A stretch of 64,000 nucleotides of DNA from Luethyella okanaganae (GTDB taxonomy: Bacteria; Actinomycetota; Actinomycetes; Actinomycetales; Microbacteriaceae), in the NCBI RefSeq assembly GCF_042660285.1, contig NZ_JBHSTP010000002.1:716799-780798 (forward strand), in the 5' to 3' direction. Of the stretch, positions 53,319 through 60,397 are shown in pieces. The notes beneath the pieces are model-generated. The model saw nothing but the letters and a program-made list of their open reading frames with translations, did no database searches and was not told where the DNA came from. Made by a program: the position numbers and the translations under genes. How positions within the stretch are numbered: the stretch's first letter is position 1; each line of letters begins with the position of its first letter.

Positions 53319-53403
53319 GGCGAGTTACCCAAGCGGCCAAAGGGATCTGACTGTAAATCAGCCGTCTTAGACTTCGGGGGTTCGAATCCCTCACTCGCCA
53401 CCA
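53319..53403 (+). tRNA. tRNA-Tyr (anticodon GTA)
   Basis: The acceptor stem GGCGAGT (53319-53325) pairs with ACTCGCC (53393-53399), the anticodon loop is CTGTAAA, and a long variable arm and the T loop GTTCGAATC are present. The CCA end is encoded (53401-53403). The 3' half is duplicated at 56557-56603. Confidence 0.97.
53356..53402 (+). other. attL (tRNA 3' end, 47-bp repeat)
   Basis: This tRNA-Tyr 3' segment is identical to 56557-56603. Confidence 0.88.
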
Positions 53404-53496
53404 TCAGAAGAAGCCCGGAGCTACGCAGGAGTCGCGCAGACCGAGCTTCTCTCGTTTCGGCGGGCTGTTGGGCAGACCCCTCCGAATCCCCTCCGC

Positions 53497-53820
53497 TCAG
53501 GCAGCGGCCTCGGCTTCCTCGGGAGTCTCGTCGTTGTATTCGTAGTCGATGATGTGGCGACGTTCGAACTTGAGCTTGTCGCCGGGCTCGAGCCGCGCCC
53601 AGACTGCGGGGACGTTGTCGAGCATGTCCTCAAATCGGTCGCCGTCGACCTTCGTAATGCGGACCCATATCCGCTCGCCCGTGAACCCGTCCTTGCCGTA
53701 AGTCCGTCGGCCCTTGACGTCGAACATCAGCTTCACGTGGTCGCCCGCCGTGAGGCTCCCGACCTCATCGGAAGAAGGCATCCAGAACGTGTCAGGGTTC
53801 TCAACGTTACGCTGCGCCAT
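53497..53820 (-). CDS. DUF2314-like small cytoplasmic protein
   Basis: A 107-residue acidic protein. The segments LTAGDHVKLMFDV, ERIWVRITKVDGDRFEDML and LEPGDKLKFERRHIIDYEY match the DUF2314 (YegJ-like) pattern, whose function is not known. It is the last gene in an operon with a small membrane protein and a PadR regulator (14-bp overlap). ATG at 53820 is chosen over the longer upstream frame, which runs through the neighbouring gene. Confidence 0.78.
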   Translation of the reverse strand: MAQRNVENPDTFWMPSSDEVGSLTAGDHVKLMFDVKGRRTYGKDGFTGERIWVRITKVDGDRFEDMLDNVPAVWARLEPGDKLKFERRHIIDYEYNDETPEEAEAAA

Positions 53821-54100
53821 CGCCGAGCGTCCATCGATTGAACAGCCGACCGTCGGCAGCGTCGTATAGCCGTTCGGGGAGCGCCTCGCTGATAGCGCGC
53901 TCCAGTTGCTCCAGAACCCAGAACGGTCGTTCCCACCGGGGCACCGCATATACCTCCGCCTGAAGTTCTTTGCGACGGGGATCCTCCTTGTGGAAGGCAA
54001 GTGAGATGAGACGAGCGAACAGCCCCGGAAAGAAGCCGTAGACAGCAAGAGCGACCATCAACAGCGGCCAGCTGAGGAGCGATTGCAGGATGTCGTTCAT
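53807..54100 (-). CDS. Small one-helix membrane protein of the integrated element
   Basis: A 97-residue protein with one N-terminal helix (LLMVALAVYGFFPGLFARLI) and a charged cytoplasmic part with HKEDPRRKELQAEVYAV. I do not recognise the family. It overlaps PadR by 4 bp (ATGA) and the DUF2314-like gene by 14 bp, so all three are translated as a unit. Confidence 0.7.
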   Translation of the reverse strand: MNDILQSLLSWPLLMVALAVYGFFPGLFARLISLAFHKEDPRRKELQAEVYAVPRWERPFWVLEQLERAISEALPERLYDAADGRLFNRWTLGDGAA

Positions 54101-54417
54101 GCGCCAGCGAACCCCAGATTCGGCCGGGGTTGGAATCGTGCGTCGGCGGCGGCTCGGTGGGATATAGCGCCCAGCTCTTCCAAGCCCTCCGGCGTCACGG
54201 TGTAGTAGCGGCGGGGAGGCCGCTTCTTGCCTCGAACCTCCATGGCATCCTCCCAACCGTCTTCGATCCAGCCGCGATCCAACAGGCGACCAAGAATCGG
54301 ATACAGCACGCCCGATCGGACACCTGTCTGCCGGCTGAGTTCGTAGCCCCAGTGCTTCTCATCGGGTGCGGACAGCAACGCTAGCGCGACGGAGACAAGC
54401 GCATGTGTGATCTGCAT
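54097..54417 (-). CDS. PadR-family transcriptional regulator
   Basis: A 106-residue winged-helix protein: ALLSAPDEKHWGYELSRQTG, RSGVLYPILGRLLDRGWIE and RYYTVTPEGLEEL are the PadR pattern. It heads the operon and probably autoregulates. ATG at 54417 is decided by a TAGAAT box that ends 7 nt before it. Confidence 0.88.
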   Translation of the reverse strand: MQITHALVSVALALLSAPDEKHWGYELSRQTGVRSGVLYPILGRLLDRGWIEDGWEDAMEVRGKKRPPRRYYTVTPEGLEELGAISHRAAADARFQPRPNLGFAGA

Positions 54418-54424
54418 AGATTGA

Positions 54425-54430
54425 ATTCTA
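54425..54430 (-). promoter_or_regulatory. -10 box TAGAAT of the PadR operon (leaderless)
   Basis: TAGAAT on the minus strand ends 7 nt before the PadR ATG, within an AT-rich partly palindromic patch that could hold the operator. Confidence 0.5.
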
Positions 54431-54613
54431 CATAGGTAGAGTGCTTGTATCAAGGGACGGGAAGGGCCGACACGATGGCCGACCCCTCCCTGCACTTGCC
54501 TACCCTTCTCGTCAGAGCGGTAGACTTCTCGCGAGCACGATCAGGCATGTGCTGCCTGTGCGCCTCCCACGGAGGCTGCGAGTCGAAAGGATTACCGTCC
54601 CTTCGACCCGGTT

Positions 54614-54656
54614 AGGGGCGAACTCACCGCGTCCGGCGATTACAGAGTTCGCCCCT
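54614..54656. terminator. 12-bp hairpin between PadR operon and coiled-coil gene
   Basis: AGGGGCGAACTC pairs with GAGTTCGCCCCT over a 19-nt loop, just after the stop of the upstream gene. Confidence 0.6.
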
Positions 54657-54670
54657 TACCTACATCGCCA

Positions 54671-55180
54671 TCATCGACCTCCTGGGTCGAGCGAGTCTGC
54701 TGCTCCTGCGAAGTAGCGAGGAGCAAACCTGTCGCCGTCGAGGCGTTGAATGAGGTCGCGGTCGGCTGCGCGATTGAGCGCGTTGTTGAATGAGTTGCGA
54801 CGGTTCTTCCACGTCTCGGGGAAGCCCTTGATGTTTCCGAAGGCCTCGAAGATCTCGTTCTTTGTCGCGGGGCGACCGATGGTTTCCACAACTTCCTTTA
54901 CCCACTCAGCGGACGGAACACGGAGGGGAGAGGTCTGCTTCTCGGCTTCGTCATTATTGACGGTGTCGGTCTCCGGTGTGAACAGCGGCTCATTCACCGA
55001 CCCTGCGGCCGAGGACGAGTCACCCAGTAGGCGCTCAAGGTGTACGATTGCACCCTGCAGGTCGCTTAGTCGTGCGTTTGCGTCGGACAGTTCGTTTTCG
55101 AGGTCAGCCACGCGAGATTCCACACTAGAACTCTCAGTGCGGAGAGCCTTCAGCGTGGTCCGCAGCGGGTTGATATCCAT
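54671..55180 (-). CDS. Coiled-coil protein with possible winged-helix domain
   Basis: A 169-residue protein of the integrated element. Residues about 5-60 form a coiled coil (LENELSDANARLSDLQGAI) and residues about 95-165 (GRPATKNEIFEAFGNIKG, SFNNALNRAADRDLI) look like a winged helix. I do not recognise the family. ATG 55180 is supported by a TAGAGT box 7 nt upstream; the ATG at 55198 would be upstream of that. Confidence 0.65.
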   Translation of the reverse strand: MDINPLRTTLKALRTESSSVESRVADLENELSDANARLSDLQGAIVHLERLLGDSSSAAGSVNEPLFTPETDTVNNDEAEKQTSPLRVPSAEWVKEVVETIGRPATKNEIFEAFGNIKGFPETWKNRRNSFNNALNRAADRDLIQRLDGDRFAPRYFAGAADSLDPGGR

Positions 55181-55187
55181 GTGTGCC

Positions 55188-55193
55188 ACTCTA
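55188..55193 (-). promoter_or_regulatory. -10 box TAGAGT of the coiled-coil gene (leaderless)
   Basis: TAGAGT on the minus strand ends 7 nt before the ATG at 55180. Confidence 0.5.
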
Positions 55194-55273
55194 CACATGT
55201 CCGGATCAAAACTCCACTTTTCACCGGACGTGTTCCGACGGAAGCGTCTTGCACTCGCCGCGCCCTACATATG

Positions 55274-55310
55274 CAACCTACACAAGAAACCTACATACGC
55301 AACCTACACA
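55274..55310 (+). repeat. Three 13-bp iteron-like direct repeats
   Basis: AACCTACA(C/T)A starts at 55275, 55288 and 55301 with exact 13-bp spacing, in a locally AT-rich patch between the integrase 3' end and the coiled-coil gene promoter. These could be integrase or Xis arm sites or regulator sites. Confidence 0.65.
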
Positions 55311-55351
55311 TACGCGATAAGTGGATATGCGTTGTCGAGTATTGCGTTTGT

Positions 55352-56440
55352 TCAGACGCGGGACTGGGCGCGCCCGATGGTCGGGAGCGGTCGATCCTGG
55401 AGCGCATTCACGGCAAGTGCATCAAGCCGATCCATGTCGTGCATGTCTGCGAACAGGTGCATGTACGTGCCGTAGGTCAAGTTGATGTTGGCGTGCCCCA
55501 TCCACCGTGCAACGGTGTGGATGTCGTACCCGGCTGCTGCGCATGCGCTCGCGTAGAAGTGCCGAAGGTCGTACCAGCGCACGACCGGGATGCCGAGCTC
55601 TTCCAACGCGGGCTTCAGGTGGCTTCGATAGACGCTGCCGTGCCGGAAGGGCACGTCGTAGCTCAGGGGAGTGCGCTTGCCGGGAGCGCCACCCTTCTTC
55701 CGCCCGGCTACAGTAGGGCGTCGGGGTCGCTGCGGTAAGGATGGGCGGCGATGTGCTCCTGTAGCTCCGCGAGGAGGCGGGACGTGATCGGAACGTCTCG
55801 AACCGCTCGCGCGGACTCTTTGGCGTCATGTACTCCCAGTCACCGCCCGGAACCCGCTGCACATGACGGCGAACCTCGACGTGCCGCCGCGGAAGTTGGT
55901 GTCTCGAATCCGCAGTGCCTCCAGTTCGCCGGGGCGCAGGCCGGTGTAGGCCGCGAACCGGATGATCAGCCCGCACGGCGGAACGACGTCGAGCCAGTCA
56001 GCCACACGTTCGACCTGTACCGGCGAGAGGAACACCGGCTCCTCGCGAACGACCCTTGGGCGCTCGACTCCCGTGCACGGGTTCACGGTGATGAGCCGGT
56101 GTCGCTGGGCGTACTTGAAGACCTTCGACAGCGCGATCATCGTGCGCACGGACGAAGCCGGGTACGGTCTCCCTGTCTTCGGTGCAACCTTGGTACGCAG
56201 GTCTGCCGCCCACGCCTCCACGTCCATGGACGTGATGGTCGTAATGCGCCGCGCGCCGAACGCGGGGTAGATGTGGAGCCGGAAGCACTCCTCGTAGCCG
56301 TGGCGGGTCTTGGGATTGAGTTGGTGGCTCGCCGCCATCATCGCCTCTGCAACCTCACGGAATGTCTTCGAGTTCTTCACAAGGGTTTCGGCACTGCTCC
56401 CGTCGGCGAGCTCGTTCTCGACCTTCAGCGCGAAGCGCTC
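55352..56440 (-). pseudogene. Frameshifted tyrosine recombinase (integrase) of the element
   Basis: Segments of one phage-type integrase are spread over three frames. The N-terminal core-binding domain runs from about 56440 to 55850, the middle (VRDVPITSRLLAELQEHI) about 55830-55700, and the catalytic C-terminus (DLRHFYASACAAAG, GHANINLTYGTY with the final Tyr) 55654-55352. At least three frameshifts or a stop separate them, so it is not functional as written. Sequencing errors are an alternative. The N-terminus is eroded near attR. Confidence 0.85.
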
Positions 56441-56556
56441 TGCCTGACGCCCTCTTGGCCCGAGAATCCGGCAGAATCACAGGGCCAGCGGGGTGCGTGC
56501 GCTTACAGCTCGGTGCGTCTCAGTTCAGGCGGCAGGGGCTTACCCGACTCTCTGTG

Positions 56557-56603
56557 AATCAGCCGTCTTAGACTTCGGGGGTTCGAATCCCTCACTCGCC
56601 ACC
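56557..56603 (+). other. attR (47-bp repeat of tRNA-Tyr 3' end)
   Basis: It duplicates the 3' half of tRNA-Tyr, ending in ACTCGCCACC, and marks the far end of the integrated element. Confidence 0.88.
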
Positions 56604-56905
56604 CGTGTGATGAGTCGGGTCATCGGTCTCATCTGAGTCGTGGCGTGTGTCTCTTTGAGGAAGCCCCCTGGCCATCGGCCGGGGGTTTCTCTGGGTGTTG
56701 CGCCTGTGGGTGCGAGCGGGGTTGATCTCGTTGCTTGCGATGGCTTCAGCGGTGTCGAGGCGGATGACGGTGATGGTGTGTTCGTCGGCGATGGCGAGGA
56801 TGCGGGCGCCGCGGTGTTCGATTCCGACGCCGAGGTGGTGCATTCGTCCGGCGCGGCGGAAGCTGATCTTGCCGTTGGTGCCGACGTGATCCGTAGCGGA
56901 GTTCG
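56592..56905 (-). pseudogene. IS481-like transposase C-terminal remnant
   Basis: The minus strand encodes ISFRRAGRMHHLGVGIEH and ADEHTITVIRLDTAE, the C-terminal pattern of IS481 transposases. The DDE domain is missing. The 5' end is cut near a long hairpin at 56921-56988. The rest of 56604-57107 shows no other gene. Confidence 0.7.
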
Positions 56906-56920
56906 GTGGCGACCGCGCTA

Positions 56921-56988
56921 CGAGTGTGCCTGTTTCCGACGAGGCGTACCGCAATAACGGGAATACTCGTCGGAAACGGACACACTCG
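56921..56988. repeat. 23-bp inverted repeat hairpin, copy 1
   Basis: Arms 56921-56943 and 56966-56988 pair with two mismatches over a 22-nt loop; core GTTTCCGACGAG. A near-identical copy lies at 58472-58539. Confidence 0.8.
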
Positions 56989-57107
56989 GCACAGCGGGCA
57001 CGGGAGCCTCATCGAGAACTCGCAAGGCACTCGAGCGCACCTTTGTAGGCACCGCGCGGGGCCGTCGATCGGTCCGGACGAGGGCTGCGCCAGTGATGGC
57101 TCAGTGA

Positions 57108-57314
57108 CTATTCGACAGTTTCGGTTGTCGCTTTTGGCTCTCCTATAAAGCGCCGAATGAAGAATCCCGTGAAGCTCTCGGCGGCGAAGACAAAGCTCAC
57201 GATCGCAGCGACGACGCGAGGCTCCGTAACCGGTGGCAGAAGCGCGATGACGCCAATCCACACCAGGAGGATGCCGGTACCGACAGGCGGGGCGATGCGC
57301 AAGAATCGTCTCAT
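57108..57314 (-). CDS. Small two-helix membrane protein
   Basis: A 68-residue protein with two hydrophobic helices (GTGILLVWIGVIALLPPV and VVAAIVSFVFAAESFTGFFI). No family recognised. It ends with an acidic tail. Confidence 0.55.
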   Translation of the reverse strand: MRRFLRIAPPVGTGILLVWIGVIALLPPVTEPRVVAAIVSFVFAAESFTGFFIRRFIGEPKATTETVE

Positions 57315-57411
57315 CAGGATGCCTGGCTCCCGCTATATCGGCTTGGACAGCCGATGACCGCTCCAATACATCTAGCGGTCTTGCCAGATGGCCAAAATCG
57401 GATGGCCAGAA

Positions 57412-57759
57412 TCAGATGGCCAAAATCAGCCCGAAGATGATGGAGCTGCAGCAGGCCCCGAGCGCAAACACTGCCAAGCCGACGTTCGTGCGACGTATGA
57501 AGATGGATGCCACCGCTAAGGCGACCCCCAGCAGTGTGATCAGGCCGCCGATCACCCACGCTTGAATCGGGAACATCGCAAAGAAGCTATTGCTCAGCGC
57601 ACTCAAACCATCACTGCCGGGCGGGTATCTCAGAGCGATCCTGTTGAGCGCATAGAACACCATTGAGGCTGCGCCAAGCCCAATGGCAATTGCCGCCAAA
57701 ACTCCAGCGACGGGCTTCTCAGTAGTAGAACTCACCATTGTGCTCATGAGTCTTAGCAT
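57412..57759 (-). CDS. Three-helix membrane protein of unknown function
   Basis: A 115-residue protein with helices around residues 18-40, 68-88 and 92-115 (AWVIGGLITLLGVALAVASI). ATGs at 57759, 57747 and 57738 are all possible starts. No family is recognised. It lies back-to-back with a frameshifted membrane gene. Confidence 0.6.
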   Translation of the reverse strand: MLRLMSTMVSSTTEKPVAGVLAAIAIGLGAASMVFYALNRIALRYPPGSDGLSALSNSFFAMFPIQAWVIGGLITLLGVALAVASIFIRRTNVGLAVFALGACCSSIIFGLILAI

Positions 57760-57986
57760 GCGACAAGCGCTGATCAGTGGTGGAATGATTGCGTCTGGAT
57801 CAATCGCTACGTTGCTCCTGCACGGCTACGTTCGCAGACATCCTCATGGTTGGAGGGCTCAGCTCGGCCGGGTTCGCTCTCACCCGGCTTGAGGCGCCTG
57901 CCAGCTTGATCCTCCTTGCCGTGACGGTGCTTGCCATGCTCGACTTCGCCGCGCGCTACCTGTGGCTGAAGAGATCAGCTGCCTGA
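57758..57986 (+). pseudogene. Frameshifted small membrane protein upstream of a HTH gene
   Basis: ATG at 57758 opens ALISGGMIASGSIATLLLHGY; a change of frame near 57815-57840 continues as ILMVGGLSSAGFALTRL and LAVTVLAMLDFAARYL to a TGA that overlaps the downstream ATG. The combined length is 3n+1, which fits one inserted base. An internal ATG at 57846 could still give a 46-residue protein. Confidence 0.4.
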
Positions 57987-58180
57987 TGCAGAACACGTTG
58001 CCGCAGCGCCGCCAAGAGTTCGGATGGTCCCAGCAGCGTTTGGCTGAGGAACTCGGGGTATCGCGCCAGACCGTCATCTCCATCGAGAAGGATCGCTACG
58101 ACCCATCGCTACCCGTCGCATTCAGGCTCGCAGCCGTCTTCCGGTGCCGCATTGAAGACCTGTTCGTACCCGACGAATGA
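57986..58180 (+). CDS. XRE-like helix-turn-helix regulator (short form)
   Basis: A 64-residue Cro/CI-type DNA-binding protein with RRQEFGWSQQRLAEELGVSRQTVISIEKDRYDPSL, the pattern of short regulators found beside small membrane proteins. Its ATG overlaps the upstream TGA. The pair likely forms a sensor/regulator unit, but the partner is frameshifted. Confidence 0.85.
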   Translation: MQNTLPQRRQEFGWSQQRLAEELGVSRQTVISIEKDRYDPSLPVAFRLAAVFRCRIEDLFVPDE

Positions 58181-58204
58181 GCGCCCGCCCGTAAGCGGAT
58201 CCCC

Positions 58205-58380
58205 TTACGGCGCATACTCTGCGCGCACGCGAGGAAGGATCAGTTCGGCCGAAGTCGCCCAGTCGAGGACACGGTGGGGCCGGTCGTTGATTCGGGCTAC
58301 CTCGTCGATAACGTTGCCGACCGCTCCGACGGGCTTGTTGTCGATCGCAATCCTGCTGATCTTGCGGTCTTCCGGCGGGA
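58205..58380 (-). pseudogene. IS30-like transposase C-terminal remnant
   Basis: The minus strand encodes VIDEVARINDRPHRVLDWAT, which resembles the C-terminus of IS30-type transposases (LNDRPRKxLGxxTP). The upstream part is broken into several frames. The remaining 58381-58549 holds a long hairpin and nothing else recognisable. Confidence 0.4.
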
Positions 58381-58471
58381 GGCCGAGCGGCGCGCTCGTT
58401 GATTCGGGCCATGAGCGGTTCGGAGTAGGTCGATGGGGGCAATGTTTGACGATTTCGCATCTGCCGCGCCG

Positions 58472-58539
58472 CGAGCGTGTCTGTTTCCGACGAGGCGTAC
58501 CGGTATGGCGGGCACACTCGTCGGAAACAGACACGCTCG
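58472..58539. repeat. Perfect 23-bp inverted repeat hairpin, copy 2
   Basis: Arms 58472-58494 and 58517-58539 are perfectly complementary over a 22-nt loop starting GCGTACCG. The sequence is the second copy of the 56921 hairpin and lies 11 bp from the permease stop. Confidence 0.88.
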
Positions 58540-58549
58540 GTGCATCGGA

Positions 58550-60397
58550 CTACGCGTCGCCCGCCCCGTTTGAGCCGCCCGTCCCGTCGGCCCGCCCGAG
58601 GCGCGCGGCAGGCAGGCTGGACAGCGAGACGGCGAGCACCGAGCCGAGCACGAGTGCGGTCATCGGGGCGAGCACGGCCCAGGGTGCGCGCTCGACGTAG
58701 GGCATCCCCTCAGCGAGGAGCATTCCCCACTCCGGGCTCGGCGGCTGGGATCCCAGCCCGAGGAAGCCGAGCGCAGCGAGGGCCAGCGCGATGGCCGGGA
58801 ACCTGAGCATGGCATGGCGGAACACGGGAGGCGCGACGGCGGGCACCACGGAGCGCCAGAGGGTGCGGCCCCGGCCGACGCCGAGCACGCCGAGGATCTT
58901 GATGTGCGGCTGCGCGCGGGCCTCGACGGCGAGCGCGGCCGTGTGGGCGGCCAGCGGCGCCCAGCTGACCAGTGCGACCGCGGTCACCGCTCCTGCGACG
59001 CTCGGTCCCGACGCCGCCGCGACGAGGATGCCGGCGAGAACCGGGGGAGCCGCGTTGGTGACCTCGACCAGGCCGGCGGATGCCCGGGGCAGTAGCCCGA
59101 TGAGCAGACCGAGCACGAAGCAGATCAGCGCCACCAGCAATGCCGGTCCCAGGGTCTGGAGCGCGCCGTGGCCGACGCGTGCGAGCAGGTCGCGGCCGGA
59201 GGCGTCCGCTCCCATGGGAAGCGCGAGGCTGGGCGCAGCGAGGCGTCCGTGGGCGGACGCGAAGGGATCGCGGAGCAGCCCGAGTGCGATGACGACGACG
59301 AGCAGCGTGGCGGCGACGACGGGCACGACGGCGTCGCCACGCCGAGCACGACGTGCGGGCACCGGAACGGGCACGATTCCCGCTCTCAGCGCTGGGCCTA
59401 GCATTGCCCGGCGCGCGATCGAGGCGAGGATCCCGGCGGTCGCCGCGATCACGAGCAGCGCGAGCACCCCGGCCTGAAGCGTCGGAAGATCCTGAGACTC
59501 CGCGGCACCGAGCGTGGTGCGACCGAGCCCGGGGATGGAGAACACCTGCTCGACCGCGATCGCTCCGCCGGTGAGGCCCACCACCACGAGCCCGATCTGC
59601 GGCAGAACGGAGGGGAGTGCGCGCCTGAGCACCGCGCCCGCGATGTCGAAGGAGGAGAAGCCGGCGACGTGCCAGGTGACGATCCAGGACTCCGCGAACG
59701 CCGCCGCGATCGCATCCGCCGTGAGGCGGCCGATCAGGCCGCCGGCCGGGATCCCCAGCGCGAGCGCCGGGAGGACCGCGGAGTCGAGGCCCTGCCAGCC
59801 GTAGGGCGGGAACCATCCCAGCCAGACCGAACCGACGACGAGCAGCGAGGCAGCCAGGAGGAACTCGGGGAGCGCTGTGAGCGTCGCAGCCGTCGCACCC
59901 GAGCCGCTGCCCCCGCCCGCGAGCAGGCCGCGTCGGAGAGCGGGCAGGCACAAAAGGGTCGCGATGATCAGGGAGACGCCGAGCGCGAAGGCCATGAGCG
60001 TGAGCGAGACGCCGAGTGCGCCGAGCACTCCGGGCAGCACCGGGCGTCCGCTGATCCAGGAGGTGCCCCAATCGCCGGTCAGCACGCCGCCCAGCCAGTC
60101 GCCGAACAGTCCGAGCGGGCCGCGGTCGAGACCGAGCTGCGCCCGGATGGAGGCGAGCACCTCGGGCGTCGGCTCGAGCTCGGCATAGCGTGCCCGCAGC
60201 ACCGTGATCTCTGGACTGCGCCCGGAGAGCCAGGGGAGCAGGCCGATGAGGAACACCACCCCGCACAGCGTCGCCACCCGCGAAGCGGAGGTGACGAGCG
60301 CGTCTCGCAGCCGTGGCGTGAGACGACCGTGTGAACGACTGCGCGGCGGCGAGGCGATGACCGCTTCGCCGCCACGCATCAGACGGGTCTGGCTCAT
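58550..60397 (-). CDS. Fused DppB-DppC ABC importer permease
   Basis: A 615-residue protein in which two oligopeptide/nickel-type permeases are joined. The first half (about 35-335) has the DppB EAA loop (VLRRALPSVLPQIGLVVVGLTGG) and VEQVFSIPGLGR; the second (about 350-605) has GADASGRDLLARV, the DppC motif, and WRSVVPAVAPPVFRHAML. Normally dppB and dppC are separate genes. It overlaps the binding protein gene by 4 bp. The loaded substrate is not known. Confidence 0.88.
   Translation of the reverse strand: MSQTRLMRGGEAVIASPPRSRSHGRLTPRLRDALVTSASRVATLCGVVFLIGLLPWLSGRSPEITVLRARYAELEPTPEVLASIRAQLGLDRGPLGLFGDWLGGVLTGDWGTSWISGRPVLPGVLGALGVSLTLMAFALGVSLIIATLLCLPALRRGLLAGGGSGSGATAATLTALPEFLLAASLLVVGSVWLGWFPPYGWQGLDSAVLPALALGIPAGGLIGRLTADAIAAAFAESWIVTWHVAGFSSFDIAGAVLRRALPSVLPQIGLVVVGLTGGAIAVEQVFSIPGLGRTTLGAAESQDLPTLQAGVLALLVIAATAGILASIARRAMLGPALRAGIVPVPVPARRARRGDAVVPVVAATLLVVVIALGLLRDPFASAHGRLAAPSLALPMGADASGRDLLARVGHGALQTLGPALLVALICFVLGLLIGLLPRASAGLVEVTNAAPPVLAGILVAAASGPSVAGAVTAVALVSWAPLAAHTAALAVEARAQPHIKILGVLGVGRGRTLWRSVVPAVAPPVFRHAMLRFPAIALALAALGFLGLGSQPPSPEWGMLLAEGMPYVERAPWAVLAPMTALVLGSVLAVSLSSLPAARLGRADGTGGSNGAGDA

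Larger units (their letters stand above)
53356..56603. mobile_element. tRNA-Tyr-integrated element with decayed integrase
   Basis: A perfect 47-bp direct repeat (53356-53402, the tRNA 3' half, and 56557-56603) bounds a 3.2-kb insertion. It carries an integrase next to the distal repeat, a PadR-controlled three-gene operon and an unknown gene, all on the minus strand. The tRNA gene is reconstituted at attL. The integrase is frameshifted so the element is probably immobile now. Confidence 0.88.
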
